Assembly: GCA_963777285.1 (NCBI GenBank)
Contig: CAVZPR010000001.1
Location: 930,001 to 994,000, forward strand
Direction: 5' to 3'
Length of the DNA: 64,000 nt
Origin: JAFARE01 sp963777285
GTDB taxonomy: Bacteria; Chloroflexota; Dormibacteria; Aeolococcales; Aeolococcaceae
Shown piece after piece: positions 1 to 9,068 of the stretch. Below the pieces are notes generated by a model. The model had not been told where the DNA came from and ran no database searches. It worked only from the letters and a program-made list of their open reading frames with translations. Numbering within the stretch: the first letter of the stretch is position 1; each line of letters begins with the position of its first letter. The position numbers were made by a program, and so were the translations under genes.

Positions 1-195
1 GCGCACCTCGTGCAATCCGTGACGGCGGCTACCCATCGCAGCACAAACCCCTCGGTACCGAGCACAGGGCTCTGGAGTGGCGCGGGTGGCTTCAGCCTTG
101 GTCTGGTGCTTTCGCTTGGAGGCATGGCGCTCGTGCTCGGCTCTGGGGAGGCACGACGCAGGCGGGCTGTCCAGCGGCTCAGCCGGCCACCTTGA
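1..195 (+). CDS. C-terminal end of a membrane-anchored protein (cut by window edge)
   Basis: An open frame runs in from the left edge without a stop and ends in TGA at 193-195. The last ~40 residues are a Gly/Leu-rich hydrophobic stretch (about residues 33-47) followed by a basic tail EARRRRAVQRL, the arrangement of a C-terminal membrane anchor with a cytoplasmic positive stop-transfer. The preceding Ser/Thr/Pro-rich segment would be a wall-spanning stalk. It overlaps the end of the convergent lipoprotein gene by 17 nt. Nothing of the functional domain is inside the window, so the family cannot be named. It could also be a chance open frame; the anchor-like tail is the only support. Confidence 0.4.
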   Translation, partial: AHLVQSVTAATHRSTNPSVPSTGLWSGAGGFSLGLVLSLGGMALVLGSGEARRRRAVQRLSRPP

Positions 196-604
196 AGATG
201 ATGGGTGGGGTGACGTCGCGAGGGCTGAAGGGAAAGTGGTCCGCGGCCACCCACTCGGCGTACATGGTGTAGGTCAGCCCCGGCTGCACGGGCAGGTCCT
301 GGTGCAGCGTGTAGCTCATGTAGACGAGCTGGTTGTTGAAGTACAGGTGCACATGGCCGACCGTCGGCGAGATGTGCGTCGAGTACAAGCGCGTGACCGT
401 ACCTCCGGTGATGCTCACGACGATGTGCACCGTCTTGCCGTGGATCACCTCGCCATTGGTGGGTGACAGCAGCCGAACCTTCACCGGCGACGACGGACGA
501 ACCAGGGTCGCGGGCGTCAGCGTGGGCGTGGCGGTTGCCGCCGACGTTCCGCCGCAGGCGGCCACAAGACCGGTGGCGACCAGGGCGATGACGAGTCTGC
601 GCAT
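179..604 (-). CDS. Small secreted lipoprotein, unknown function
   Basis: 141 aa. The N terminus is a lipoprotein signal: basic MRR, a hydrophobic core and lipobox VAAC with Cys17 as the lipidated residue, so the mature protein should sit on the outer face of the cytoplasmic membrane. A Thr/Pro-rich linker follows, then a single beta-rich domain containing HVHLYFNNQLVYMSYT and ending at FKVAG. I do not recognise the family. It lies 6 nt downstream of the CopC/CopD gene on the same strand and is very likely its co-transcribed partner, suggesting an extracytoplasmic role linked to copper or redox handling; that role is inferred from position only. Confidence 0.8.
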   Translation of the reverse strand: MRRLVIALVATGLVAACGGTSAATATPTLTPATLVRPSSPVKVRLLSPTNGEVIHGKTVHIVVSITGGTVTRLYSTHISPTVGHVHLYFNNQLVYMSYTLHQDLPVQPGLTYTMYAEWVAADHFPFSPRDVTPPIIFKVAG

Positions 605-610
605 GGCGTG

Positions 611-2546
611 CTAGCTCCCCGGAGTGATGGTGATGTAGGTGACGATCGATTGCCCGGATCTCGCCGTCGCCAGGATGTCGAAGCGTGTGCGCCCGGCCGG
701 AACCGTGGCGTCGGCGACGAAGTGCCCGAGGTCGTCCAGTCGCCGGCTCGGCAGGATCGTCGGCGGCTGCGACGCCGTGGTCATCCCGATCGTCACCTGT
801 GCGATGGACAGCTCGCGACCGTTCGAACCTACCAACGTCACATGGAACTCGTCGCGTCCCGGCTTGTTGGGATCGAGATAGACCTGCGCCTGCGTGCTCG
901 CCGAGATCTGGATGGTATACACCGTCGGCAGGCCGCCGCCGAACTTGCTCACCAGCACGACCGGTGGCTTGGTGATGGTGCTCAGCTGCAGATGTACCTC
1001 GGTGGACTGCTCGCCGCTCTCGATGATCGCCGCTACCTCCCAGATCCCCGACAGCGAGAGATTGCCCCCACGCGCCTGAAACGACCCGTCCGGCTGCCGC
1101 TTGAGGATCAGTGTCGACGTCCCGAGTGCGGGCCGCAGCGGTTGCGTGAACTGCAGCACGACGCGGCTCGCGGCAACCTCGGCGCCGCTGTCGTAGCCGG
1201 TCACGCGAGCGTCGAAGGTGTTGAACCCTGCAGCCCCCGGCGTGACCGTCAGACGCACACGCACCGTGGTTGCGTAGTCGCTGCCGGTGACCACCAGATA
1301 TGCCGGTTGGGTCGCGCCCGCCGCCGCCGCTGCGTATTCCGCGGGCGGCGCCACGTTCACCATGGCGGCGGCGACCGTCAGCGCTCCGAGCGCGACCAGC
1401 ACCTCCGTGGTCACCACGCGACGCAGCCGTCGCAATGTGCCCGGCAGGCGCGGCAGGTTTCCGTAGCGGTTGAGCGCACCGAGCCCCGCGAGGATCACGA
1501 GCAGCCCGGATTTGAGCAGCACGAAGACGCCGAACGCCGTGGTCACGAGCGCTGCCCACGTCTGCACCTCGATGACGGCGCGGAACACCCCGGTGGCCGC
1601 GACCACGACGAGACCAACGCCTCGCCAGCGTCGACAGCCGCCGCACGGCGAATGCCTTGCCCTCGCTGGGACGACCGGCGACGCTCACCAGCAGTGCGAC
1701 CAGGCCGCCGATCCACACGCCCACGGCCGCGATGTGGAGCGACTGTGCCAGCTCGTTCAGCGCGGTGGGATTCTCGGCGGCAGCGTGGCTGTTGAGCACG
1801 TCGACGCCCATCTCGACCAGCGCCGCGGCCGCAGCGAGAATCGTGAGCAGCCTGACGCGGCGACCCCGCAACAGGGGCAGCGCCGCGCTCAGCAGCACGA
1901 TGACCGGGATGCCGCGCGCGATGAGCGACCGTCCCAGCGAGGAGCCCAAGAGCGCCGCCGGCGCAACCCCGGCTGAGGACACCTGCACGCCGACGACCCC
2001 GGCGACGCCGACGACGCCCAGCACGGCGCCGGCGGCGATGACGCGCCGCAGCGCCATGGGCGGCGACCCAAAAGCTGCGACGCCGAGCACCGCAGCTCCC
2101 ACCACGACGATGAGCCCGACAAAGAGCAGCAAGCGCGATACAACAGCGAGCGGGCTCGGCGGATTCGCGCCCACCACCGCCGCTGAGCGTGGCAGCGACG
2201 TCGCCGCCACGCCCACGCCGAAGGCGAACGATCCCGACGCCAGATGGCCGTCGACCGACGATACCGTCTTCCACGTGACGGTGTAGACACCGTCGGGAAG
2301 GTGCGGTCGCAGTGGCACCTCGAGCTCCTGGGGCTTGCCCGGCACCACCGCGGTGGGGCCGGCGTCGACATTGGTCCCGGAGCTGTTCACCACCGTGATG
2401 GATGACAGCGACGGATCAGGTGTTTCGCCGAACACGATCAGCACGCTGCTGGGCGGCTGCTGCACGCTGCTCCCTTCCGCCGGAATCGAGCTCTGCGGCA
2501 GCGCGTGCGCCGACGCAGTCAGCGGAAGCAGCAGCCCCGCGCCCAC
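611..2546 (-). CDS. Copper resistance CopC-CopD fusion with C-terminal beta domain (frame interrupted)
   Basis: The reading starts with a signal peptide ending LTASAHA; cleavage would leave His as the first mature residue, as in CopC copper sites. The CopC domain contains VDGHLASGSFAFGV, the second conserved His region. A CopD-type multi-helix membrane domain follows (LLLFVGLIVVVGAAVLGVAA onward, then HIAAVGVWIGGLVALLVS). After the helices a beta-rich domain resembles YtkA/FixH-like modules. The frame breaks once, near 1618-1625 (STLA then GVGLVVVAATG), equivalent to one extra base. No ATG lies in frame; the GTG at 2546 gives a short signal peptide, and the open frame extends up to the stop at about 2597, so the start is uncertain. 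Expected role: copper binding outside the membrane and copper transfer through it. Confidence 0.8.
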
Positions 2547-2594
2547 CGCGACCGCCGTCGCGATGCGGATGGAACGCGCCTTGAGTTTCGTGGC

Positions 2595-3305
2595 TCAGCT
2601 CCTCCGGCGCCACAGCGTGACGCCAAGCGCGGCGCCGCTCAGCACCACCGCCGCGACCAGCGCGACGATCGCCAGCGTCGCGGCGCGATTGGCCGCGTTC
2701 GCGGCGTCGTTCGCCGCCGCGGCGGCGTCGCCGGCGCGAACCCCGACCTGGTCCACCTTCGCCGCGACGTCGCTCAGCGCAGGCGCCGCAGCCGGAAACT
2801 CAACCGCGCTCTGATCACCGACGGTGTCGAATGTCGACGGGCCCGAGGTGACCGACTTGTCGATCGGCGTGCCGTGGATGGAGCCGAAGATGCGAAACGT
2901 GTAGTCGCCCACACGCGTCGGCGTGAGCTCGGCGTCGTACTCGTCCATGCGGCCGCTGTTGGTGTCGGGATCGAACGCCGGCTGCGGGCAGAGCGGGCTG
3001 CTCGTCCTCCCCGCGTACGTCACGGTCACCTGGAAGTCCGGGTGCGTGCAGTCGGCGTTGAGGTCGCCGACGGGCGTGCCGATGGCTCCCGCGGCGGCGA
3101 GCGTGTCGACGAACACCTGCACGCCGTTCGGCTGGTCGACGTAGGTTGCGCTGCCGCCTGAGGGCTCGTACTCCCAGCCGATGGCCACGCGGTATGTGCC
3201 GGCATTGATCACGGCGTGCGCCGACGCCGACGCCACCGCCGTCAGTGGCAGGATGCCGGCAACCGCGGCGGCGGCGAGCAGGCGAAGAACTCGTTCTCTT
3301 GTCAC
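2595..3305 (-). CDS. Secreted, C-terminally membrane-anchored protein of a copper-linked cluster
   Basis: 236 aa. An N-terminal signal peptide ends ASASAHA, so the mature protein would begin at Ala-His or His, much like the neighbouring CopC domain. The body is a beta-rich domain containing AIGWEYEPSGG and GSIHGTPIDKSVTSGPSTF. A helical Ala/Asn-rich segment (about residues 175-205) precedes one transmembrane helix near residues 208-230 and a WRRRS tail, so the domain should face outward. The TGA overlaps the start region of the downstream CopC/CopD gene, indicating one transcript. I recall similar proteins only as uncharacterised companions of CopC; a metal-related function is inference from context and from the likely N-terminal His. 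Confidence 0.75.
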   Translation of the reverse strand: MTRERVLRLLAAAAVAGILPLTAVASASAHAVINAGTYRVAIGWEYEPSGGSATYVDQPNGVQVFVDTLAAAGAIGTPVGDLNADCTHPDFQVTVTYAGRTSSPLCPQPAFDPDTNSGRMDEYDAELTPTRVGDYTFRIFGSIHGTPIDKSVTSGPSTFDTVGDQSAVEFPAAAPALSDVAAKVDQVGVRAGDAAAAANDAANAANRAATLAIVALVAAVVLSGAALGVTLWRRRS

Positions 3306-3388
3306 AGATCACACCTCGTACAAATGCGGAGCAACGCGCAGAACCGGTGCCGCGCGCGCTTGCGGGCAGGTCGCCCGCGACTTGGTGT

Positions 3389-4093
3389 CTAGGCCGTGAT
3401 CAGCCCTGGCGGCGGCCGCTGCCTGAGGCCGAGGCCGAAGAGCTGCAGCGGAGTGCCTGCGTCATGCGACGGCGGCGGAAGGTCGGGGTGGACGCGACGG
3501 TGTGCGCGCGCCAGCAGGCGGATGACCGCTTCCACCGCCTGCACCGCGCGCTCGCGCCGGCGGATCACACGCAGCACCGCGGCAACCAATGTCAGGAGGA
3601 CCAGCGCGACCCCCGCGTGCACCAGCGGCGCGAGGGCGTGGACGCCGGTGATCGCGCCGAGTCCCGGCGCGGGGAGGCCGGCCGCGGCGGTTTCGATGTT
3701 CTCCTGCAGGACGTACAGCGCGATCTGCAGCAGCGTCAGCGCGGGCCAGGCGACGAGCAGCCGCGACGACAGCGACGGCAGCGCTGCCGCTGTCGTCGAG
3801 CTCAGCGCTGTCCGCCGCCCCCGCAGAGCGGCGCGAAGACGCGCACGGGCGGCGTCGAGACGGCGTCCCAATCCCACCCACGTGGTCCAGAGGCGTGCGC
3901 CGACGAGCACGCCACTGAGGGCGATGACCGCGGCCAGCGGCAGCATGTAAACGTGGACCGATCCCACCAGCTCGGTGCTGAGGCCGCGGGTGCCCCACAC
4001 TCGCGCGTACTCGGCCGTGTGGCCCAGCCACATGCCCAGAAGCGCGAGGGTCAGCCCGCCCCCGACGGCTGCCCGGTTCGGCTGCGATGGCAT
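3389..4093 (-). CDS. Four-helix membrane protein, unknown function
   Basis: 234 aa from the ATG at 4093 (MPSQPNRAAVGGG); the open frame continues upstream, but that part is low-complexity shadow sequence. About four transmembrane helices are visible: LTLALLGMWLGHTAEYARVW, YMLPLAAVIALSGVLVG, LLVAWPALTLLQIALYVLQ and APLVHAGVALVLLTLVAAVL. A basic amphipathic loop (RRLDAARARLRAALRGRR) lies between helices 2 and 3. Conserved-looking His residues sit in or near helices 1, 2 and 4. It is the first gene of the leftward cluster leading to CopC/CopD and is divergent from the gene at 4185. The family is not recognised; a metal- or heme-related membrane role would fit the context but is unproven. Confidence 0.7.
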   Translation of the reverse strand: MPSQPNRAAVGGGLTLALLGMWLGHTAEYARVWGTRGLSTELVGSVHVYMLPLAAVIALSGVLVGARLWTTWVGLGRRLDAARARLRAALRGRRTALSSTTAAALPSLSSRLLVAWPALTLLQIALYVLQENIETAAAGLPAPGLGAITGVHALAPLVHAGVALVLLTLVAAVLRVIRRRERAVQAVEAVIRLLARAHRRVHPDLPPPSHDAGTPLQLFGLGLRQRPPPGLITA

Positions 4094-4184
4094 CGCAGCC
4101 TCAGGATACGGCGCAACGGCGCGAGATGCGCGGCGCAGGCGCCACGCCAGCAGGCGTCGGGACGCTGTGCCATGCTGATCCCGC

Positions 4185-4544
4185 GTGGTCAGGTCCGCCC
4201 TTCTCTCGCCGCTCGCGTTCGCCGTGTTCATCCTCTGGGCCGGCATCCTCGTCACGGCAGGCGTGCTCACCGGCATGTCGGCGGTCGAGTACGTGCCGAC
4301 GGCGCTCATCGAGGGGCTGGTGCTCGGCGGGCTGCTCGTGGTCGCGCGCATGCCCGGCGAGGCTCGGCCGGATGACGACGGCGGCGGCAACGACCGTCTC
4401 GACCCGTCACCGTCCGCGGCACCATCGCCGGCCTCGCCACCGGCCTGGTGGGACCGGCTCGGCGACATCGACGCGGCCGACGCCTCGACGGAGGACGTGA
4501 TTGCCTCCCAACGGAAGCGGCAGCCCGCCGCCGCTTCACGCTAG
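4185..4544 (+). CDS. Small two-helix membrane protein, unknown function
   Basis: 119 aa from a GTG start. Two hydrophobic helices (LAFAVFILWAGILVTAGVL and LIEGLVLGGLLVV) are followed by an acidic, Pro/Ser-rich cytoplasmic tail containing PAWWDRLGDIDAADASTEDV. It is divergent from the membrane gene ending at 4093, with 91 bp between start codons. Its 3' end overlaps the frame of the downstream AlkA gene by about 44 nt, so AlkA translation may be coupled to it or AlkA may begin at a later codon. No family is recognised. Confidence 0.6.
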   Translation: MVRSALLSPLAFAVFILWAGILVTAGVLTGMSAVEYVPTALIEGLVLGGLLVVARMPGEARPDDDGGGNDRLDPSPSAAPSPASPPAWWDRLGDIDAADASTEDVIASQRKRQPAAASR

Positions 4545-5431
4545 CGAGACGAGCCGCGCGGCGCCGACAATCGCGGCCGCGCTGCGACTCCCCTTCGTTC
4601 CGCCGCTGCCGTGGCCTGTGTTGCTCGCGTACTTCCGCGCTCGTGCGATATCCGGGGTGGAGTCCGTCGAGGGAGATGCGTACCGCAGGACCGTGCTCGT
4701 CGACGGCGAACCCGGTGTCATCGAGCTGGCCGCCGGCGGTCACGGGCATCTGCTGCTGCGCGCGCACGTCGCCGGCCAGCGCGTGCTCGATTCGGTGGCG
4801 CGGCGCGCGCGTCGCATCTTCAACCTCGATGCCGCAGTCGGCGCGGCCGCACCGGTTCTGCGCGCCAACCCGTTGCTGCGCTCGGTCCTGGATTCCGTCC
4901 CGGGAATTCGTCCACCCGGAGCGTGGGACCCGTACGAGGCCGGCGTGCGCGCGATCGTGGGTCAGCAGATCAGCGTTGCCGGAGCGAGCACGATCATGGC
5001 GCGCATCGTGGCGCGCCACGGCAGCCAGCGTTGCGGGCCACGCCGACCTGGGACTCGGCCACATCTTCCCCACCCCGGACCTGCTCGCCGAGGCAGACCT
5101 CGCCGGCGTCGGTCTGACCTCGGCCCGCGTCGCCGCCCTGCACAGGTTTGCCGCGGCGGTCGCCGCGGGTACGGCACGGCTCGGCGGCGGCGAGAGCCTC
5201 GATGAGATGGTGCAGTCGCTGACGGAGATCCCGGGCATCGGCCCCTGGACCGCGCACTACATCGCGCTGCGCGCCGGTGAGCCCGACGCCTTCCCGGCCT
5301 CAGACCTGGGCATACGCCGCGCACTGGAACGCTGGACCGGCGCCGCCGTTGACCCGCGCGATGCACAGCGACATGCAGAACGATGGCGTCCCTGGCGGGC
5401 GCACGCAGCCGCCTGCCTCTGGCTCGGATGA
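4501..5431 (+). CDS. alkA: DNA-3-methyladenine glycosylase II, AlkA type (frame interrupted)
   Basis: Base-excision repair glycosylase removing alkylated purines. The N-terminal part has the AlkA-type domain (VEGDAYRRTVLVDGEPGVIE). The HhH-GPD fold follows: AGVRAIVGQQISVAGASTIM, then the helix-hairpin-helix LTEIPGIGPWTAHYIALRAG, then FPASDLGIRRAL, whose Asp is the catalytic residue of the superfamily. The frame changes once between about 5020 and 5038, equivalent to one extra base; both sides align with one continuous AlkA protein of about 309 aa. The suggested start is TTG 4501, but the start is not certain. The stop overlaps the next start as ATGA (5428-5431). Glycosylase identity is strong; whether the gene works depends on whether the break is real. 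Confidence 0.8.
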
Positions 5432-6470
5432 CGACGATGACGGCGCCTTCGAGAGTGCGAGCGACCAGACGCCGAATGCCAGCTGTCCTGACGGCTGCGG
5501 TCGTCGCCAGCGGGTGCACCGTCCAGGTGCCCGCGCCCAGCGCCACTGCACATCCGGCGACGACCGCGAGGGTGGCTGGGGCGGTGCCGACGACACTCGC
5601 GCGTCGCTCCCCTGGATGCGGGCATGCGCCGCCGGCACCGGCGGGAAGCGACCGCACCTACACCGTGGCGGTCGATCCTTCGCTCTCGGCCGGCGTTTCG
5701 CAGCGCACCGCCCTCGTGCACGTGCCGGCGACATACAGCGCGTCCATGGCGGCGCCGCTGGTGATGGAATTCCATGGCGCCGCGCCGAACGCGACGTCGC
5801 GAAGCTACGAGATGTCGTCGCCGCTGCATCGTCTGTCCGACAGCGTACGGATTCATCGACGTCTTCCCGCAGGGGCTGCGCGCGCCGAACGGCAATCTCG
5901 CCTGGAACGCGTACGGTCCCGTGTTCTGGCGGGTCGCAGAGATACCGTTCGTGGATCGAGTGCTTGCCACCGTCGAAGCCGCCTACTGCGTGGACGAGAC
6001 GCGTGTGTACGCCAGCGGGGTCTCCAACGGCGGCAACATGGTCAACTACGTGGCCTGCCGCGACGCCGCCCACTTCGCCGCGATCGCGCCTGTGGTGGGT
6101 CCGATGTACGGGCAGGACGACGGGCCGTGCCGGCCGTCGCGCGCCATACCCATCATCGACATCCACAGCCTCAACGACGCCGCGATTTCCCTACACAGGC
6201 CACCCGGGCCGGCCGTACTACGACTTCCCGCTCCCCTCGGTTCCTGCGTGGCTGCAGGGCTGGGCGAGGCTCGACGGCTGCACCCAGACGGCGCCGAGCG
6301 TTCAGCTCTCAGCGGCCGTGCAGCGTCGAACCTGGTCGCACTGCAACGGCGGTGCCCAGATCGTCGCCTACGCGACGGAGGCGGGCCACGCGTGGCCGGC
6401 GACTTTGGGAAGCGAGCCCGCAGCACTTGTGGTGTGGCGGTTCCTGAGCTCCTTTCACATCGCGGCCTGA
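5428..6470 (+). CDS. Secreted LpqC/poly(3-hydroxybutyrate) depolymerase-like esterase (two frame breaks)
   Basis: About 347 aa. The start ATG overlaps the alkA stop (ATGA). The N terminus has a hydrophobic segment with AAVVASGCTVQ, a plausible lipobox. The catalytic alpha/beta-hydrolase fold is visible in three frames: APLVMEFHGAAPNA (oxyanion region), GFIDVFPQG, the nucleophile elbow ASGVSNGGNMV with Ser in G-x-S-x-G, CRPSRAIPIIDIHSLND (acid region), then HPGRPYYDFP and EAGHAWP, whose His should complete the triad. Breaks lie near 5835-5855 and 6182-6195. Each equals one extra base; the second lies in GATTTCCC, where removing one T restores AIPYTG. Expected role: extracellular esterase on polyester or feruloyl-type substrates. 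Confidence 0.75.
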
Positions 6471-6519
6471 GCCGCGGCAAACCGCGCCACGCGCGAAGTG
6501 CGCGCGCTAAGGTCACGCC

Positions 6520-7536
6520 ATGGAGAGCGACACCGTCATGGTGGAAGCCGCCGGCCGCGAGGTGCCCATCACCAGCCCCGCCAAGGTCTTCTTCCCCGAG
6601 CGCGGCGACACCAAGCTCGACCTCGTGCGCTACTACCAGGCGGTTGAGGAGCCACTGCTGCGCGCCATGGGCGGTCGCCCGGTGCTGCTGCAGCGCTTTC
6701 CCAACGGCGCCGCCGGCTCGTCGTTCTTCCAGAAGCGGGTGCCCGATGCACGACCCGAATGGCTGCAGACCACGATCGTCAGCACACCGAACGGCACCAC
6801 CTCGCGCGCGCTCGTCGCTGCCGATCTCGCGCACGTCCTCTGGGCGGTGAACCTCGGCTGCCTCGGCTTCCACGTGTGGCCGGCGCGCGCGTCGGATCCC
6901 GAGCACGCCGACGAGCTGCGCATCGACCTCGACCCCAGCCCGGGTGTGACCTTCCCCATGGTGCAGGAGGCAGCCCGCGTGGCGCGCACGCTGCTCGACG
7001 AGGCCGGCGTCATCGCCATGCCCAAGACCACCGGCAACCGCGGCATCCACGTCTACGTGCGCCTGCAGCCGCGGTGGAGCTCGTACCAGGTGCGGTCAGC
7101 CGCCGTTGCCGTGGCGCGCGAGATGGAGCGGCGGCGCCCCGAGCTGGTCACCGCCTCCTGGTGGAAAGAGGAGCGCGGCCGCCGCGTTTTTGTCGATTTC
7201 AACCAGAACGCGCCGCACAAGACCATCTTCGGCGCCTGGTCGGTGCGCGCCCGGCCCGGTGCCCAGGTGTCGACGCCGTTCTCCTGGGAGGAGCTCGACG
7301 CGGTCGTGCCCGATCAGCTCACGATCGCCAGCGTGCCGCAGCGCGTGGTGCGCGACGGTGATCCGTGGGCGGCGATGGACGCGTCGCCGCAGTCCCTGGA
7401 ACCGCTGCTGGCACTGCACGAGCGGGACACCGCGGCGGGCCTGGTCGACGCACCATGGCCACCGGTGTACCCCAAAATGCCCGGGGAACCCCCGCGGGTC
7501 GCGCCCAGCCGGGCGCGCAAGGCCGAAGCGACTTAG
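6520..7536 (+). CDS. LigD-type DNA polymerase/primase domain protein (stand-alone)
   Basis: 338 aa. This is the archaeo-eukaryotic primase-polymerase domain found in NHEJ ligase LigD, here without ligase or nuclease domains. Evidence is the order KVFFPERGDTKLDLVRYY, RFPNGAAGSSFFQKR, DELRIDLDPSPGV (catalytic DxD), KTTGNRGIHVYVRL, and RVFVDFNQNAPHKTIFGAWS (third acidic residue and the conserved polymerase segment). In bacteria such stand-alone PolDom proteins act with Ku and LigD in double-strand break repair, adding nucleotides or RNA bases at ends. No ku or lig gene lies within the window. The start ATG at 6520 precedes the conserved domain by the usual ~20 residues. The next gene is convergent with no spacer. 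Confidence 0.9.
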   Translation: MESDTVMVEAAGREVPITSPAKVFFPERGDTKLDLVRYYQAVEEPLLRAMGGRPVLLQRFPNGAAGSSFFQKRVPDARPEWLQTTIVSTPNGTTSRALVAADLAHVLWAVNLGCLGFHVWPARASDPEHADELRIDLDPSPGVTFPMVQEAARVARTLLDEAGVIAMPKTTGNRGIHVYVRLQPRWSSYQVRSAAVAVAREMERRRPELVTASWWKEERGRRVFVDFNQNAPHKTIFGAWSVRARPGAQVSTPFSWEELDAVVPDQLTIASVPQRVVRDGDPWAAMDASPQSLEPLLALHERDTAAGLVDAPWPPVYPKMPGEPPRVAPSRARKAEAT

Positions 7537-8148
7537 TTACACCCCGCCGCCCTGATCGGTCCCATCTGAAGAGATGGGGTCACCACCGGCGGCGCGACCG
7601 CTGATGAGGCTTCTCAACTGGCTGAGCAGGCCGCGCGCGCGCCGTGCGCCGAGCAGCTGCCACGCGCGTGCCAGCCCGATGGCGTACGCGCCAAGCAGCA
7701 GCGCTAGCAACTGCGTCAGCGAGCCCAGGTCTGAGGGGTCGCGGACCACCGCGATGGCAGTAATGAGCTCGTAGACGTAGAGGCCGCCGCTGACACCGAA
7801 CGCGGTGAGGCCGCGAAGCAAGCGTTGCTCCGTGCGCCAGCGCGGCAGCAACAGAAGCAGCGCCAACGTCTGGCTGAGCGCGAGCGCGGCGAACACAACT
7901 CCGGCAATACCCGCGTGGATCGGCTCGCCGGCGGCGAGCATCGGGCTGGGCAGGAGGCTGATGAAGGAGACGAAGAACACGTTCACGAGCGCGGTGAAGG
8001 CGCTCACCGCGAGAAGCTGGTGCTCCGCGCTTCCCTCACTGCCGAAGATCCTGTCGGGCGCGATCGACACGGAAACGAAGAGCAGCCCGATCAGCGCCGC
8101 ACTCGCCTGGGTGCTGGTGGTGAAGAAGCTGGTGTATGCCGCCGGCAT
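7537..8148 (-). CDS. Multi-pass membrane protein, unknown function
   Basis: 203 aa. It begins MPAAYTSFFTTSTQASAALIGLLFVSVSIAP and shows about five hydrophobic helices, the last near LLALLLGAYAIGLARAWQLL, then a short cytoplasmic tail. The N-terminal pattern of Ser/Thr/Gln then AALIGLLFVSVS is common in uncharacterised bacterial membrane proteins. Its TAA abuts the stop of the convergent polymerase gene. No functional residues stand out and no family is claimed. Confidence 0.75.
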   Translation of the reverse strand: MPAAYTSFFTTSTQASAALIGLLFVSVSIAPDRIFGSEGSAEHQLLAVSAFTALVNVFFVSFISLLPSPMLAAGEPIHAGIAGVVFAALALSQTLALLLLLPRWRTEQRLLRGLTAFGVSGGLYVYELITAIAVVRDPSDLGSLTQLLALLLGAYAIGLARAWQLLGARRARGLLSQLRSLISGRAAGGDPISSDGTDQGGGV

Positions 8149-8163
8149 CGCGCCAAGCCTAGG

Positions 8164-8259
8164 TCAATGCCGGCCGCTGACGATGCCCGCGTCGCGGAGT
8201 TTGGCGAGGTGGCCCGACTGTTGCGGCCGCTGACCAGCGGATAGATCGCCGTCTGACAC
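8164..8259 (-). pseudogene. Remnant of an ArsR-type helix-turn-helix regulator
   Basis: A 31-codon frame from GTG 8259 to TGA 8164 reads QRPQQSGHLAKLRDAGIVSG. This matches the recognition-helix and wing entry of ArsR/SmtB repressors (usually S-x-HLxxLRxAGLV). Neither the N-terminal helices nor the C-terminal wing and dimerisation helix are present; the frame ends right after the recognition helix. It lies in the 178-bp gap between two divergent membrane protein genes. I read it as a decayed fragment of a metalloregulator. A short chance match cannot be excluded. Confidence 0.35.
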
Positions 8260-8327
8260 GGCGGGCCCGCCCTCTTGATGAGGCGGAGCGCGCGCGCTTC
8301 ACGCCGCTTGGCATTAACCTCGCGGTG

Positions 8328-9050
8328 ATGGCCGAGGCGAGCGACCTCAGCAAGGCGTCCGACGGCGGCTTCGCGGTGTCCGGGGTCAGCGTCGAGGCGC
8401 TCGCCTGGGGCGTGCCCTCGCCGTCCCGCTCGTACTGGCCGGCGCGAGCCGCGGTGCTCGCGGCGATGCTGCTCTACATCTTCCTGCCCGACCGGGTCAT
8501 TCCCGGCCCGCGCTTCATCGTGCCGGCCGTCGAGTCGGTGCTGCTCGTGGTGATCAGCCTGTTCCTCCCCCACCGCACCAACGTCGACGCGCGCTCGCGG
8601 CGGACCCTGGCCGTGGTCGTCATCGGCGTGCTCAGCGTGGTCAACATCATCAACCTCGCACTGCTCGTCGATCAGCTGCTCAAGGGTGCGCTGAACCAGG
8701 GCCGGCCGCTGATCATCGGCGCCGTCGCAATCTGGCTGACCAACATCATCGTGTTCGGACTCTGGTACTGGGAGCTCGACCGCGGCGGCCCTTACGCGCG
8801 GCACACGCGCACACATCGCGAGCCGGATTTTCTGTTTCCGCAGATGGCGACTCCGGGCGCGGGACGGCCCGACTGGGCTCCCAGCTTCATCGACTACCTG
8901 TACGTGAGCCTCACCAACGCCACCGCCTTCAGTCCCACCGACACGATGCCCCTCACGACCACGGCGAAGCTGCTCATGGGCGTGCAGGCGGCCGCGTCGC
9001 TGCTCACCGTCGCCATCGTGGCGGCGCGCGCTGTCAACATCCTCAGCTGA
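8328..9050 (+). CDS. Membrane protein with a pore-like C-terminal segment, unknown function
   Basis: 240 aa from ATG 8328 (a GTG three bases earlier is also in frame). Helices are visible at about residues 40-60, 66-86, 97-118, 131-152 and 210-235. Between the last two helices lies WAPSFIDYLYVSLTNATAFS, followed by PTDTMPLTTTAKLLMGVQAA. The pattern of a re-entrant segment before the last helix resembles two-helix ion-channel pores and the related DUF1345-type predicted membrane proteins, but there is no TVGYG-like filter. It is followed after 18 nt by the permease gene, so the two are probably one transcript. Function unknown. Confidence 0.75.
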   Translation: MAEASDLSKASDGGFAVSGVSVEALAWGVPSPSRSYWPARAAVLAAMLLYIFLPDRVIPGPRFIVPAVESVLLVVISLFLPHRTNVDARSRRTLAVVVIGVLSVVNIINLALLVDQLLKGALNQGRPLIIGAVAIWLTNIIVFGLWYWELDRGGPYARHTRTHREPDFLFPQMATPGAGRPDWAPSFIDYLYVSLTNATAFSPTDTMPLTTTAKLLMGVQAAASLLTVAIVAARAVNILS

Positions 9051-9068
9051 CGGCGGCGGAGCACGCCG

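Noticed and set aside
6520..7536. Complete NHEJ system
   Set aside because: Only the polymerase domain is present; no ku or ATP-dependent ligase gene is found in the window.
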